A stretch of 37,799 nt of DNA from Echinococcus granulosus. Taxonomy: Eukaryota; Platyhelminthes; Cestoda; Cyclophyllidea; Taeniidae. Shown in pieces: positions 25,260 through 35,800 of this stretch. The notes beneath the pieces were generated by a model. The model saw nothing but the letters and a program-made list of their open reading frames with translations. It was not told where the DNA came from and did not search any database. Both the position numbers and the translations under genes were made by a program. The stretch's first letter is position 1. Every line of letters starts with the position of its first letter. Location of the stretch: positions 372,293 through 410,091 of the forward strand of contig NW_020170454.1 in assembly GCF_000524195.1 (NCBI RefSeq), written 5' to 3'.

Positions 25260-25800
25260 TAAAGCATCACACTTGACCCATTGTGGTGATTTTTTTCACT
25301 CCCTCTTACCCTTTTTTTCTTCCTAGCCTCCGTTCACCATACAATCCTATTGTCTGTATGCCTCAGTGTGCCTCCACTCTAAAGATCTAGCTACTGTTAT
25401 CCAATAAGCTAATTCGCAGCAAGACAGCCTTCATTCCATTTCAAATAACCAGCTCTCATCAGCCCTCAATCAATTTCTCTAACCATCTGCCTGAGTTTCT
25501 CTGCAGCTGTCTAGCTTCCGTCACTTAAGCGCCTTGATCTCTAGCTCACTAACTCACTTTCTCTGCTCCCTATTTCTATTCAAACTCATATCACTGAGCC
25601 TCCTCGCTCCCCTACTAGCGTTTGCCTACCCACACAGTGTTAGATGGGTAAAAAATGGAGTTAGATGATAAACATGGGTGCAATGAATGCCTAGAGAGGT
25701 AAATAGGTATAAAGGTAAAAATTAAAACTCCAGAAACTAACTAAACAGCCAGAAGTGAGTGAGTGACCAAACGGGTGAAGCACCTGACATAAAAGTAGAC
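25260..25800. other. Pyrimidine-rich then purine-rich tract
   Basis: From about 25260 to 25640 the + strand is C/T-rich (CTCACTAACTCACTTTCTC, CTCCTCGCTCCCC). From about 25645 it switches to a purine-rich run (GGGTAAAAAATGGAG, GAAGTGAGTGAGTGACC). No exon is supported; GTGAGTGAG here lies in the repeat-like context. Confidence 0.4.
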
Positions 25801-26788
25801 AAGTCAAACGTATCAAAAATGCCATTTGTCCCAATCCAAGGCCTTACAGAAGACGTTGTCAAAGTGCTATATACCACTGGTGGCTGTGAATTTTGCTGGT
25901 GACTGGCTGAGGCGAAAAAGATTTGCGTCTCGACTCTGGGTAGGTTCTAGAAGACTGCTCCATTTCTGCTGCTACCTTTATGATCGCCCACCACCCCCTG
26001 ACATGAAGAATGAAGGGATGACTAGCGCAATCAAAATGCATCGTATGCACTGACTGGACCGCCAGAAGGATCCATAACAAGTTCAGTCGGTATGAGGGCT
26101 AAGGGATTGGCGGGTTTGTTGGAGAAGGGGGTATTATATTTAACACCTGTGCCCAAACCTGAAGCCGAAGTTTGTCAGCTGCACTGCTCCTGATTTAAAG
26201 GATGGATTCAAGAAGACCACCCACTACCAAAAGGGACCTATGGCTATTATTTCAATGGCATCACAAAAATCACCATACTTCCGCCTCCAGATCAGTAGAC
26301 CAGTTTATACATGTCGCAGGTTTCTCGAGTGTTCATCGACTCCATCCTCGATTTTAGGCATAATTTAAAGAAGGCCTTCTAATAGGCGGTAATGGCAATA
26401 CTTCTATTACATTCTTCGCAATTGCTCTCCACTGAAACTTCAAATGAAGCATTTTTGTATGAAATGCTAAAGGTGGATTTCATGAAACTATGAAAAATAA
26501 TTTCCTGTGAAGAATCAAGGCCCAACCAAATCTATCCTCTAATGACACAGCAGGCAACGTGTTCAAGTAAACGAAGCAGGACAACAAAAGGTTAAGTTTA
26601 CAATTAGGCTAGCGAAACGATGTCCAACCAAAAAATTGCGAGGCCGAAGATCCAAATACTGCAAGGTAGGAGTCAACACTTTCAATTAAGTGCATCTCAA
26701 TTCATTTACTTGTGTGTATCCGATGCGACACTTGTAAAAAATTAGTTGAATGAAAGAATGATTCAGCAAATGGGGCCTAGGCTATAGT
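25801..26788. other. Non-coding stretch before the gap
   Basis: The ORF at 25826-26053 has no recognisable domain. Upstream exons of the unc-13-type gene (MUN domain, first half of the last C2 domain) were looked for here and not found. Confidence 0.45.
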
Positions 26789-26888
26789 NNNNNNNNNNNN
26801 NNNNNNNNNNNNNNNNNNNNNNNNNNNNNNNNNNNNNNNNNNNNNNNNNNNNNNNNNNNNNNNNNNNNNNNNNNNNNNNNNNNNNNNN
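26789..26888. other. Assembly gap, 100 N
   Basis: Exactly 100 unknown bases, the usual placeholder for a scaffold gap of unknown size. Adjacent gene models (27170-27985) may lack exons hidden here. Confidence 0.98.
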
Positions 26889-27169
26889 CGAAATTCAAGA
26901 CAGGCGCTGTAAAACACTGTTTAATACGCTCGCGACTACTGCCTATCTAAAAGGAAATTCCACCACGACATCCAAGTTATTGCATTAAGATAATGGCACC
27001 AATTGTGGTTATTAGTTTGGTCACTTTAATTCCTGCTGATCAGCCAGAATGTAAAATTATCCTTCATCAGTTTTGCAGCTTTTAGTATAAGCAATCGTCT
27101 TGTGATCCATGAGTTAATACGATTTCACTAATCACAAAATGCTAAGAAATACACGCCACATCTAGGTAA

Positions 27170-27448
27170 AGTGGCAATCACATAGCTAAAATGAGGAGCG
27201 TGAAAGGTGTTTCTTGGCGCAGCAACTTCAGTCAGAGCGGGGACCAAAACCAGGCACTCAAAACATACTCACCTAGGTGGATCGGCAACCCCATTGTCCA
27301 GCTGAACCAACTCAAGAAAAAATTTAGGAACCGGACAAACATTTGCTGCCTCCGTAGCACTGGCTGTGCGGGTGTGTTCAAATATGAGAATGGACGGATT
27401 GTAACGCTAAACACTCCTAATAGAGGACACGGGAAGTGTCAGACCTAG
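27170..27448 (+). CDS. FLYWCH-type zinc-finger ORF, probably degenerate or partial
   Basis: The frame is open from about 27170 (in-frame stop before) to TAG at 27446-27448, with ATG at 27191. The C-terminal 50 residues follow the FLYWCH pattern. GNPIVQLNQLKKKFRN sits where the domain's first strands lie, TNICCLRSTGC supplies the cysteine pair, and NGRIVTLNTPNRGHGKC ends in a His-x-x-Cys where His-x-His is usual. FLYWCH domains bind DNA or proteins and occur in chromatin proteins and in MULE-type transposases. The usual aromatic before the first Cys is replaced (NICC rather than a WxC form), so the finger may be decayed. Codon use is coding-like. It is not part of the downstream C2 exon as far as I can see. 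Confidence 0.4.
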   Translation, partial: SGNHIAKMRSVKGVSWRSNFSQSGDQNQALKTYSPRWIGNPIVQLNQLKKKFRNRTNICCLRSTGCAGVFKYENGRIVTLNTPNRGHGKCQT

Positions 27449-27688
27449 AAAAGCAAAGCAACTACCACTTCTCACTGATGCAGTACTCTATGTTGAACAT
27501 TTTGACCAGTACATGGGATTTTCATTCAGTGATTGATATACAAGTAGGATAAAGAACGTTTAAATCACCAAGTAATTTGAAAGAACGCAGTCGGGTGAAG
27601 GAGTGGGCTAAGTTAAGGATCAAAAATGGTGATGGATTTGATTATTGCCATTATTTGATGATGGTGTGCTTTTAGCTACCTTTCATAG

Positions 27689-27985
27689 GGCAACGATCCT
27701 GAGTGGCATGAGATGCAGTTTGTGGTGAAGGACTACTGCTTCGGCCACAGTGATTACCTTGTGGTGAGTAGCCTGCTGACACTCTCGCAGGCACTTGAAT
27801 TAGGCGGCTTGGCGACAGTACGACTGCCGCTAAAGCCTAGACAGACGCAGTCAAAGGCAGGCTGGACCATGCTCTGCATCCTCTCACAATGGCTTGCCAT
27901 CGACGAGGTTGTGCAGGAGTTCATTTGCGTCAAAATGGAATGCTGTTCAGCAGCCATAAAATCCACTTCCAATCAAGCAGAGTAA
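27689..27985 (+). CDS. Last exon of an UNC-13/Munc13-type protein (C-terminal C2 domain), possibly a decayed copy
   Basis: After the acceptor ACCTTTCATAG the frame reads NDPEWHEMQFVVKDYCFGHS and continues to TAA at 27983-27985, 98 residues. KDYCF, then LPL, then ILSQ, then DEV.QEF match in order the end of the last C2 domain of Munc13 proteins, which prime synaptic vesicles by opening syntaxin and binding membranes. The exon enters in phase 0, and an in-frame stop overlaps the acceptor, so it cannot extend upstream. The expected preceding exon (GPHL...KKRK...WSPKWNE) was not found up to the 100 N gap. Positions that are Arg or Trp in the family are changed: LCILSQW where LRILSQR is expected, and RLPL for WLPL. 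Either it is a divergent paralogue or a decaying duplicated exon; the reading frame itself is intact. Confidence 0.7.
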   Translation, partial: GNDPEWHEMQFVVKDYCFGHSDYLVVSSLLTLSQALELGGLATVRLPLKPRQTQSKAGWTMLCILSQWLAIDEVVQEFICVKMECCSAAIKSTSNQAE

Positions 27986-29164
27986 ATGGCCAAATCCGAT
28001 TTTATGAAGAAAACAAGACCGTGCGCTCTGTGTTATGCATTTCACGGATCTTCTTTATGACATGCTCCCTGAAGATGTACATCCAATTCACGTTGAGGTT
28101 AAGGTAGTGTTCTAAATAGTCTCGGTGATTGTTATAAATTGAGATACCATCTATTATGGACTGGAATTCCGTGTCCAAATATCCTGGATCATATCAAGTA
28201 CCCATCCTGATAATCGTGACGAATATTTTTGCCATCCAACGGATGACTTAGCACAAATGTACGGCAGGCGCCTAAGAGCCCGACCTCCTGCTAGTGAAGA
28301 CCACAAAATACTGATTTTGAGTCTGAGTCACTCGTTTTTTCCTAGTTGCACGTAATTGTGGTGACTGATTGGCCGTGGATTTAGAGTGATTACTAGGGTG
28401 CCTAAAAGCAGTAAAATAGCAAAGACTCAGCAAGAACACGAATTTATAGTGTTTGAGGAATTGTTCCTAAACAGGGAACTTCAAGGAAATTGTGCAGAGA
28501 CACATTTCTGAGACTGAAGGCTGTTCCAGCACCTCATCTTGCAGAAATGGACAGGAGCGACGATGTCTAGAGCCAGGACAGTTAGGGTTGGAGTTAGTGT
28601 TTTCTTATAACTACCATAAATCCCACCTTCCGGACCCTCCAACACAGTGATTGAAGAAGGTTCGGCTAGTACACATTAAGCCCACTGATTGAGTCTCCAT
28701 GGAGTAGTTTTGCTGCGGCTGTGCTACCTAGCATCATTAACTGGCGTTTACATTGCGCAACCTTGGATTCTGTCCACCTTTAAGCCCGAGTAACCAGAGG
28801 ACAGACTTCAACACTATTTGCTCAAGTCCCTCTACAAATGATATCGACGAGTTGCACGTAAGAGACATTCCAGGTGAACGTTAACTACACGAAGAATACA
28901 GACATCCCTTATATCAAAGCTAACGCACAGTCAAAAGTTAACCGCTGTTTATTTATCACCTCGATAATATGAGGTGTCAATCTCCTACAGAGCATTGTCT
29001 GGTCATCAGAAGTACCTAGTGAATTGTTCTCCACCTTGAGATTTTTAGTGACATGGATGGTTCGACCAAAATCCACGCCACTAAATCCCATTGTGTACGA
29101 TTCACTACTTCAGCTCTCTACACTTCCATGACACAAAGAACTTTCAATATTGGGTATCGTTTAG
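27986..29164. other. 3' flank of the C2 exon, nothing else recognised
   Basis: No canonical AATAAA polyadenylation signal is evident in the first few hundred bases after the stop, and no further coding exon is supported. Confidence 0.45.
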
Positions 29165-29320
29165 GTTTCAGCCCTGTGTTTCAAATGTGTCATTCAAATG
29201 TGATGGATGAACGACAACGAAACCAGCTAGATGAGCCATCTTTTCGACGTGATGCAAATGTACCAAATCAGTTTGACTGCCTCCGCAGTGAAGGTGATAA
29301 CAGATGGAGAATTAACACTG
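29165..29320 (+). CDS. Candidate internal exon, phase 1-1, unknown protein
   Basis: The 156 bp exon lies between a TATCGTTTAG acceptor and a CACTG|GTAAGA donor. It starts with two bases finishing a codon and ends with one, so it is symmetric phase 1. The peptide is hydrophilic: FSPVFQMCHSNVMDERQRNQ, then FRRDANVPNQFDCLRSEGDN and RWRINT. The ATG at 29053 lies upstream of the acceptor and is probably intronic. Downstream, a 22 bp microexon (29388-29409) and a terminal segment from 29446 would join in frame, but that model is speculative. No family is recognised. Confidence 0.35.
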
Positions 29321-29387
29321 GTAAGATTAGCAAGCCATAGTAAAACCAGACAAGGTCTGCGTAATATTTCAAGTGCAATCTAAGCAG

Positions 29388-29409
29388 ATGCTTCAGAGCT
29401 TCTTCAAAG
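29388..29409 (+). CDS. Possible 22 bp microexon
   Basis: The sequence lies between ATCTAAGCAG and AAAG|GTAATG. It would continue exon 29165-29320 in frame as DASELLQ and leave two bases. A CAG acceptor follows 36 bases later and would give RYLPIRNINT-stop. Flatworm genomes do contain microexons, but a match this short can arise by chance. Confidence 0.15.
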
Positions 29410-30149
29410 GTAATGAGCTGAGGAAGAGTCAATGGACAAAAGCAGGTACCTCCCAATCCGTAATATAAACACATAACTATCTTCAGTTTGATATTGATAC
29501 ATGATTCCTAGTTTTACTTAAATATGACAAAAAAACTATATCTGTTAATAAAGTTAGCCCAGAGATCCAAGCGTTTAGGTCTTCAGTGGCTTAAATCATG
29601 TGCTATGGGAAATAACAATAATTAGAGAACCAAATAACGCACCAATCGGTTGAGTGATGAAGCCGGTGCTCAAAGAATCCACGAGGAAAGCATTTGCCCT
29701 CCTGTCCTAGCGTCCAAGGGCACATTTGAACATCGGGATTCAATTGACCGACTTGACGGATATGGAGCATTAAGGGGGCACTAAGCCCCTTATTGAGTAT
29801 GAGTATTAATTCCTTTGCGTCAGAGATATGAGGTGGCGGGAGATGGAATCTGACATAATGGAAGAAACCACTGTTATGCGAAATGCATCATCGGTCTGGC
29901 ATTACAATATTTTATTTTTATGGAAGTACTTAAATCAGGGATGGACGGTGATAGAAGAGTGGATCAGCGATAAAGGTGCGGATTCATTAAAGGCTAAGTG
30001 ATTTCGAGGTGGCTGACGAATTCGGCAAGCAGTAGGGAAATGAATTCAAAAGATTCGTCTCTTGGAGCGGTCAGAAATGTGGAGTGAGCAGATGAGTAGA
30101 TTTGCATTATCATGTATGCATATATATAAATTCCAAAATGGAATGATGA
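29410..30149. other. Non-coding stretch, nothing recognised
   Basis: Apart from the speculative terminal segment near 29446, no coding-like frame, RNA gene or repeat was recognised. A short hairpin AAGGGGGC...GCCCCTT lies near 29772. Confidence 0.45.
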
Positions 30150-30430
30150 TTGTGTAAAATTTAAAATGGGTAACTGGATAAATGAAAATTGGGGGTATTA
30201 ATTGAATGGCTTAAGAATGGATGGGAGAGTTAATGACTGCATCTCGAATGCGCGAATGACCAGGAATTGAGCCACCAATGCAAAAGTGATGATTCGGAAG
30301 GAGATGAAGCACACGGGAGCACATGAAAAGAGAATGGATTCAAGGTAATTAACGAATGAATGAATGCAGGGATGGGTGCAAGAATCACTGCACAGAATGA
30401 TGGGTAAAGGAGTTAGGAATGGGTAGGAGC
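30150..30430. repeat. Degenerate GGAT/AATG tetranucleotide tract
   Basis: Words such as ACTGGATAAATGAAAA, AGAATGGATGGGAG, GAATGAATGAATG and GGGATGGGTG give a degraded simple repeat. It is the opposite-strand version of the tracts near 12.6 and 19.5 kb. Confidence 0.55.
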
Positions 30431-31069
30431 TACCGCATGAGCAGACTCACTAGCAGCAGCCCAATAACCACATCTTCTGAAAACATTTTTAAACCGGGAG
30501 AGCGAGTTGCACATTGTAGTGCTTCAGTAGTCGAATGGTGGATGCAGACATGTGGCATTCAGTCATAGGCTTGCCACCGATACTGTAAGTGGCAACAACA
30601 CCCAAAACCCGGCACATCTGCCAACACCACGTCAGCCATTTTTCCACTACGGTGAGGGAAGAAAGTGCTACTGACAATAAATTGAGTAAAAGTGCTTTCT
30701 CCTAGTTCTGACTGTTAAAAAGTGTCGGAAAGCGAGGCGTTTTGTGGCCTGTTTTCCACGATTTCTTACTGTCAGCAATAATTCCCGCAAACCAATTTGT
30801 GGCCGTACTTTCCTCATATCTATTTGTCCAATTGCTAAAAGTACATAAAATAAAATATTCAATTATTTTAGAAAATATTTGTTGCCGTGTATGGATATTT
30901 TCATTCATCTTTCTAATCCTTGGTCTTAAACCATATTACTGGCGCATCATTACTGCGGGAATTTTGCTTTGTATTGATGTAGAAAATCTTGCGGTGTTTC
31001 CAGATTACTCGCTTGCCCTGCTGTGCCTATGCTTCTTTCCGCTTCCTTCATTTAAGTTCACTGACGTGC
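30431..31069. other. Non-coding stretch with a hydrophobic chance ORF
   Basis: The 115-codon frame at 30742-31089 is rich in Phe, Leu and Ile from T-rich sequence. It has no charged-loop pattern or known motif, so it is not called as a gene. Confidence 0.45.
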
Positions 31070-31510
31070 ATTTGAGGCATCGTCAGTGAAATCTGAGATG
31101 CTGCGGCTTGGCTTGAGTCCCATTTGGTCAGCCATCGAAGTCTGCAACGCAACCTATCAACAGAACCGTTTGAAGCTATAGATTGTTGCATCTTTAGCAT
31201 TTGTTCTGCACCAGCACCTGATTTAGTGCAAGCAACTGAGAGTCTTCAGATGGCAATGAGTAGACCCTCTGCAACATTGCTACATGCGTTTGTACTGCCT
31301 TTAAATATGCAACAAACAAAATTGGCAAATTTAAGTGCATTGTAAAAATACTTCTGCCTAATATCCCACATTTGCCAAAAGGAATTCGAGGTGCTTGCTA
31401 ATTTTCTCCTGACGTGTAAATTGTCGCTAAGATTAGTCTAAAATGTAATGATGAGATGCTGGTTTGCTGGTATCCTTGACTATGCAGCCTCTTCGGTGCC
31501 CACGGATTTC
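31070..31510 (+). repeat. Repeat R2 copy 1, left of the HSP70 gene
   Basis: This aligns to 36672-37112 in direct orientation with a nearly constant offset (5602 at the start, 5601 at the end), so with almost no net gaps over ~440 bases. Shared blocks include TTGGTCAGCCA, AGTCTTCA, AGACCCTCT, GCGTTTGT/ACGTTTGT, AATATGC and CTCTTCGGT. I estimate about 60-65% identity by eye. One + strand frame stays open in both copies through the centre (SLQRNLSTEPF... here, KLQRDLSAGPL... there), with about 40% residue identity. It may be a former coding element or a conserved non-coding block. Confidence 0.7.
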
Positions 31511-33876
31511 GGCTCTAATGAAGTCTATCGGTGAATAACCAAACAGGCGTCGTGCATGGTTCACATTTACGTCTAACCGCGGCATATTCTGTCAGAAATG
31601 CCAAATATTTAGACCCTCTGACCCTGTGCAATTAGAAATGCATCTCATATATCCGTCTTAAAAACAAATACGCTCTTCTATAGATACCTTTCACTAAAAC
31701 TGACCCTCGCTTTCACTTCTGCCACCACAAATTGCAGCATTTACTTTGCACCTAGGTAGTCGGCCGCTTCACATTTTCACACACAAAAGCAAATTTCAGT
31801 AAAAGATGTCTCTAAACTTCATCGGTTAAGCTACAATATTTTATTGTAATTATTGTCGCTCTCTAACATTGTCAGCTGTGCCGCTGCTCCCCTTGACCCA
31901 CGTGCTCACCAACCCAAGTCCACTTGTGCCTTCGCTTTCCCAATTCGTGTTGCATTTACTCCGGCAGAAATATTGTGATGTGAATTTTAGGTGGTGCCTT
32001 CTGTGTGCTCCAATTTGTTCCCTTAACTAACCACATTGACATTTGAATGAGATGACTACTTACGCAAGGACCTCAAATGCTTAACTCCTACTAGCCAATC
32101 AAGAAGCCACTCGACCGGTGCCCACTCCTACCTTTCATCAGCCATCGGGTGGCACCACTCGATTTGGGTGTGGCAAAGTAGCCCCAAAACGAAGTGTGGT
32201 ACTTGCTGTGTGGTAACGCATTCTCTCACCACAAGCCTCCAAGTCACACTTTCTTGGTTGTCTTTGCCTGTTCTTGTACTCCCAGCCACGCCAATCACAT
32301 AAGGCGTGGTGAAAAGAAGTCGAAGCGAATGACAAGCAATTAAGTATGCGCATAAAAACAATAGCTTTACCAGTCTTTGGGACTGTAATTCAATGAGGAC
32401 TCTCATCTCCCGATCAATGACTACATTTTAACAAAAGGAGCTTTCGAATGTACCAGTTCCCGTCTTCTTCGTCGCTTTTCAGTTTGTAATTTCAATGGCT
32501 AACTATTGGATTGAAATTTTGATATCTGCACCTGTGTGTGCACTTCTTGATTATGTCTTTTATGGATTGAAGATGGAAGGGAGTAGAAGACGGAAAACTA
32601 AGATGGAGAAAAAGGAAAAAAGGCAACAAGGATAAGAAGTGTAGGCATTCTTACCGTAGGTGCAAGAAAGGGGTACGTCAAGTAACGATCATCTCAAAAC
32701 CGTTGTACTGAACATTTGATTATACTCATGGGAACTGAAAAAGTGATGAATGAGGACTGCTATAGTCTTAACGTAAGATTTTGTCATCAAACCTGTCCAT
32801 ACTACGAGCTGAATTGGGAGGTGTACACGCAATACTAGAAGCGCATGATCTGCGCGGGCACTTGTTGTCCCGCGACCATGTTGGAAGAGTGCCTTCACAA
32901 GGACGAATTACATGGGAAGGAAGACAGGTGAAATTTGCGTGATGGTGAGTCAATCACGGAGAACTGGTGTGCTGGTCGTGGTCCATTTGGCACGGTATTG
33001 TGAAGCCGCTAGCGCACGCGATGGAGGCATAAATGACTTCGAGATTCCTGGAAGGGTGTGGTGCAATCTTCCACGCTTGACTGCACACCACAAAAGTGGT
33101 AAATATTGTCCTACGAAATAAAATCACCACTTTAAAATAAAGTTGCTTGTAGTCACCGGCACAACGTTTAGCTTTGCAAAAAGCAATATTTCGTCTATTT
33201 TAAATTGTCAAGCATCATCATGTTAAGGTGCAACAATTTGTGTGATGGTAGTAAAATAAAGTGTGATGGAGAAGTCGAAGGTATAACAACAAGAAGCCAG
33301 GCGGGTGACCGATGATGGTAAGAAGAGCCTTCTGTTCAGTAACACTGGGTTTCACATCATTTTAGTAACCCAAATGGACGCTGAAGGACCCAACTTTTGC
33401 GTGTGATGTTCACGTCCTCTGCACTTTGGTCTTTAAAGAACCGCTGCTAACGATACCAAATGCAAATGTGGGCTAAAATAATCATGCATATCAATCATAT
33501 TCCATGCAGACGCTCTTAATTTCCATATTTCTAGGCAATAACTATAAAGATTTAAACTCCTTCTAATACGGCCCACTTTCCCACTCTAAATGATGCAGTA
33601 AAGTAACTGTTCAAATCTGGATTTACACCTGACTATACACGCTGAAGACAGTATTTCTGCCACACACGTCAACATAAGAGACGACACCACTGCTCAAGCC
33701 GACGCTCATTCATAGGCGTGTTCGAGTCGGAGCCTGCATTTTGCGTCATTGCTTTAAGTGCATAGTAGCTAGTTATTGAAAAAAAGCATGAAAGAGTAGC
33801 GCCTCCTGGTTGGATAAAAGAATTCCAGCAGTTAGTGCGCATCATGGATAGGTTAGGCAGAATCAGCTGCAGTTGA
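31511..33876. other. Intergenic region upstream of HSP70
   Basis: A 92-codon minus-strand ORF (32128-32406) has a donor-like GTGAGA inside but no acceptor or recognisable domain. No other gene is supported. The proximal 300 bases before the HSP70 start show no canonical nTTCnnGAAn heat-shock element. Confidence 0.45.
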
Positions 33877-33884
33877 TATAAAAG
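33877..33884 (+). promoter_or_regulatory. TATA box of the HSP70 gene
   Basis: TATAAAAG lies 69 bases before the HSP70 ATG. A start about 25-30 bases downstream would give a 5' leader of about 40-50 bases, suitable for an intronless heat-shock gene. Confidence 0.65.
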
Positions 33885-33952
33885 GTTGCAGCAGTCGTGG
33901 CGGTCATCATTGTTCGACACAACGTGTTAACATTTGTGCCCCACAAGAAGCC

Positions 33953-35800
33953 ATGTCAACGGGTCCTGCTATTGGCATTGATCTAGGAACCACCTTTTCC
34001 TGCGTCGGTGTTTTCCAACATGGCAGAGTGGAAATCATAGCCAACGATCAGGGTAATCGCACAATGCCCAGTTGTGTTGCCTTTACAGATAAGGAACGTC
34101 TTATCGGTGAAGCCGCAAAAACCCGGGCTGGCATGAACCCCACCAACACAGTGTTCGACGTGAAGCGTCTGATCGGACGCAGTTTCAACGATGAAGCGTT
34201 GCAGGGCGACATTAAGAATTGGCCCTTCAAAGTTATAAATTCTGGTGAGATACCGAAGATCGAAGTACAGTATTGTGGTGAAACAAAGCACTTCGTTGCG
34301 GAGGAGATCTCATCCATGGTGCTGTCAAAGATGAAGGAGACGGCGGAGGCCTACTTAGGCGAGGAAGTCACAAATGCAGTGATTACTGTGCCTGCGTACT
34401 TCAACGTCAATCAACGAAAGGCCACAATTGACGCGGGCAAATTAGCTGGCTTAAATGTACTGCGTCTCATCAATGAGCCGACGGCTGCTGCAATTGCATA
34501 CGGCATAAACAAGAGGAGCGACAAGCAGCGCAATGTGCTCATCTTCGATTGGGGTGGTGGCACCTTCGACGTGTCCATTCTGTCCATCGAGAATGGAAAA
34601 TTCGAGGTAAAGGCGGTTGGTGGTGACACGCACCTGGGTGGTGAGGACATCGATTCCCGTCTGGTGGATCACCTTGTGGAGGCGTTCGAGCAAAAGCACA
34701 AGAGACAGGACTTGACAGGTAACAAGAAAGCCATTGGCCGTCTGAGAAAGGCGTGCGAGACGGCAAAGAAGACACTGAGCTCGGCTGAGTGCACGAACAT
34801 AGAAGTGGATTCGTTGTTTGAGGGTATCGATTTCAATGTGATCCTCACAAGGGCCCGACTTGAACAGTTGTGCTTGGACCTCTTCAGTCGGACGATGAAT
34901 GCGGTGAAGACGGCATTGAATGATGCGAAGTTAAATAAGGCTGACATCCACGATATAGTGTTGGTGGGTGGATCGACGCGTATTCCGAGAGTGCAGAAGA
35001 TGCTGCAGGATTTCTTTAATGGTAGGGAATTAAAAAGGTCCGTCAACCCAGACGAGGCAGTGGCGTACGGTGCAGCGTTGCTGGCGGCCAATCTGACTGG
35101 TGACGAGTCGATGACAGTGGAGGATTTGACGTTGATGGAAGTGACACCACTTTCACTGGGTATGGAGACGGAGGGTGGTGAGATGTCGACGGTGATAAAG
35201 CGTAACACGCGAATTCCCACCAAGCAGGTAGGTTTTTACAAAACGTCTGCAGACAATCAACGGATGGCGTCGATCAGGGTATATGAGGGTGAGCGCGCGA
35301 TGACGAGTAAGAACAGCTTGTTGGGTGAGTTTCTTCTGTCAGATCTCCCATTGGCACCTCGTGGTGAAACTAGATTCGAAGCAGTCTTTGAAATTGACGA
35401 AAATGGCATTCTCCATGTATCGGCGATGGAAATGTTGACAGGGAAGCAAAATAGCATCACCATCACCAACTACAAGGGTCGTCTGTCGGAAGAAGAAAGA
35501 GCGCGAATGCTGAATGATGCGGAGAAATTCAAGCAGGAGGACGAGAAGCAGAGGAGTAGGATGGCAGCGAAGAATAGGTTATTGGACTACATCTACAGCA
35601 TAAAAAGGGAATTGAGGAACGAAGAGGTAAAGCAGAGGACATCGGAGGAATATCGACAAAATATACTTGAGATGTGTGAGGACGCTATCAAGTGGACAGA
35701 CGCCGAGGAACAGGCAACAGAGGAGGACTACGAATTAATGCACAAGAAGTTTGAGAACGTGAGTAGCCTTATCATGGCAACGAAGCAACTTGGTTTGTAA
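33953..35800 (+). CDS. Divergent cytosolic-type HSP70 chaperone lacking the EEVD tail
   Basis: A single uninterrupted 615-codon frame encodes an ATP-dependent protein-folding chaperone. The ATPase domain (about 1-385) has GIDLGTT (8-14), with D10, K71, E175, D199 and T204 all at the positions they hold in human HSC70, and [15 protein letters not shown] (336-350). The substrate domain (about 398-510) and a helical lid (about 511-605) follow. Oddities: W200 in [13 protein letters not shown] where Leu is usual; the interdomain linker reads DLTLMEV (391-397) rather than DLLLLDV; RMASIRV (437-443) replaces the conserved PGVLIQV; and the protein ends ATKQLGL without the Gly/Pro-rich segment or EEVD, about 30 residues short of the family. 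Loss of EEVD should prevent binding of TPR co-chaperones such as HOP and CHIP. No introns are needed. The start is supported by alignment with HSC70 numbering and the context AAGCCATGT. Intact frame and key residues argue for a functional gene rather than a retrocopy pseudogene. Confidence 0.96.
   Translation: MSTGPAIGIDLGTTFSCVGVFQHGRVEIIANDQGNRTMPSCVAFTDKERLIGEAAKTRAGMNPTNTVFDVKRLIGRSFNDEALQGDIKNWPFKVINSGEIPKIEVQYCGETKHFVAEEISSMVLSKMKETAEAYLGEEVTNAVITVPAYFNVNQRKATIDAGKLAGLNVLRLINEPTAAAIAYGINKRSDKQRNVLIFDWGGGTFDVSILSIENGKFEVKAVGGDTHLGGEDIDSRLVDHLVEAFEQKHKRQDLTGNKKAIGRLRKACETAKKTLSSAECTNIEVDSLFEGIDFNVILTRARLEQLCLDLFSRTMNAVKTALNDAKLNKADIHDIVLVGGSTRIPRVQKMLQDFFNGRELKRSVNPDEAVAYGAALLAANLTGDESMTVEDLTLMEVTPLSLGMETEGGEMSTVIKRNTRIPTKQVGFYKTSADNQRMASIRVYEGERAMTSKNSLLGEFLLSDLPLAPRGETRFEAVFEIDENGILHVSAMEMLTGKQNSITITNYKGRLSEEERARMLNDAEKFKQEDEKQRSRMAAKNRLLDYIYSIKRELRNEEVKQRTSEEYRQNILEMCEDAIKWTDAEEQATEEDYELMHKKFENVSSLIMATKQLGL

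Noticed and set aside
27191..27340. SPRW segment as the exon just before the unc-13 C2 exon (family WSPKWNE motif)
   Set aside because: Only SP.W fits. No usable donor follows, and the rest matches FLYWCH better.
30742..31089. 115-codon hydrophobic ORF as a membrane protein
   Set aside because: Phe/Leu/Ile richness comes from T-rich DNA; there is no start context, codon bias or motif.
32128..32406. 92-codon minus-strand ORF with an internal GTGAGA
   Set aside because: No acceptor, no recognisable domain and mixed codon use.
33790..33840. GAATTC near the HSP70 promoter as a heat-shock element
   Set aside because: GAA and TTC touch without the two-base spacer, and no neighbouring unit is in register.
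34669..35223. 184-codon open frame on the minus strand within HSP70, and several shorter ones
   Set aside because: They are antisense shadows of a strongly supported coding sequence.
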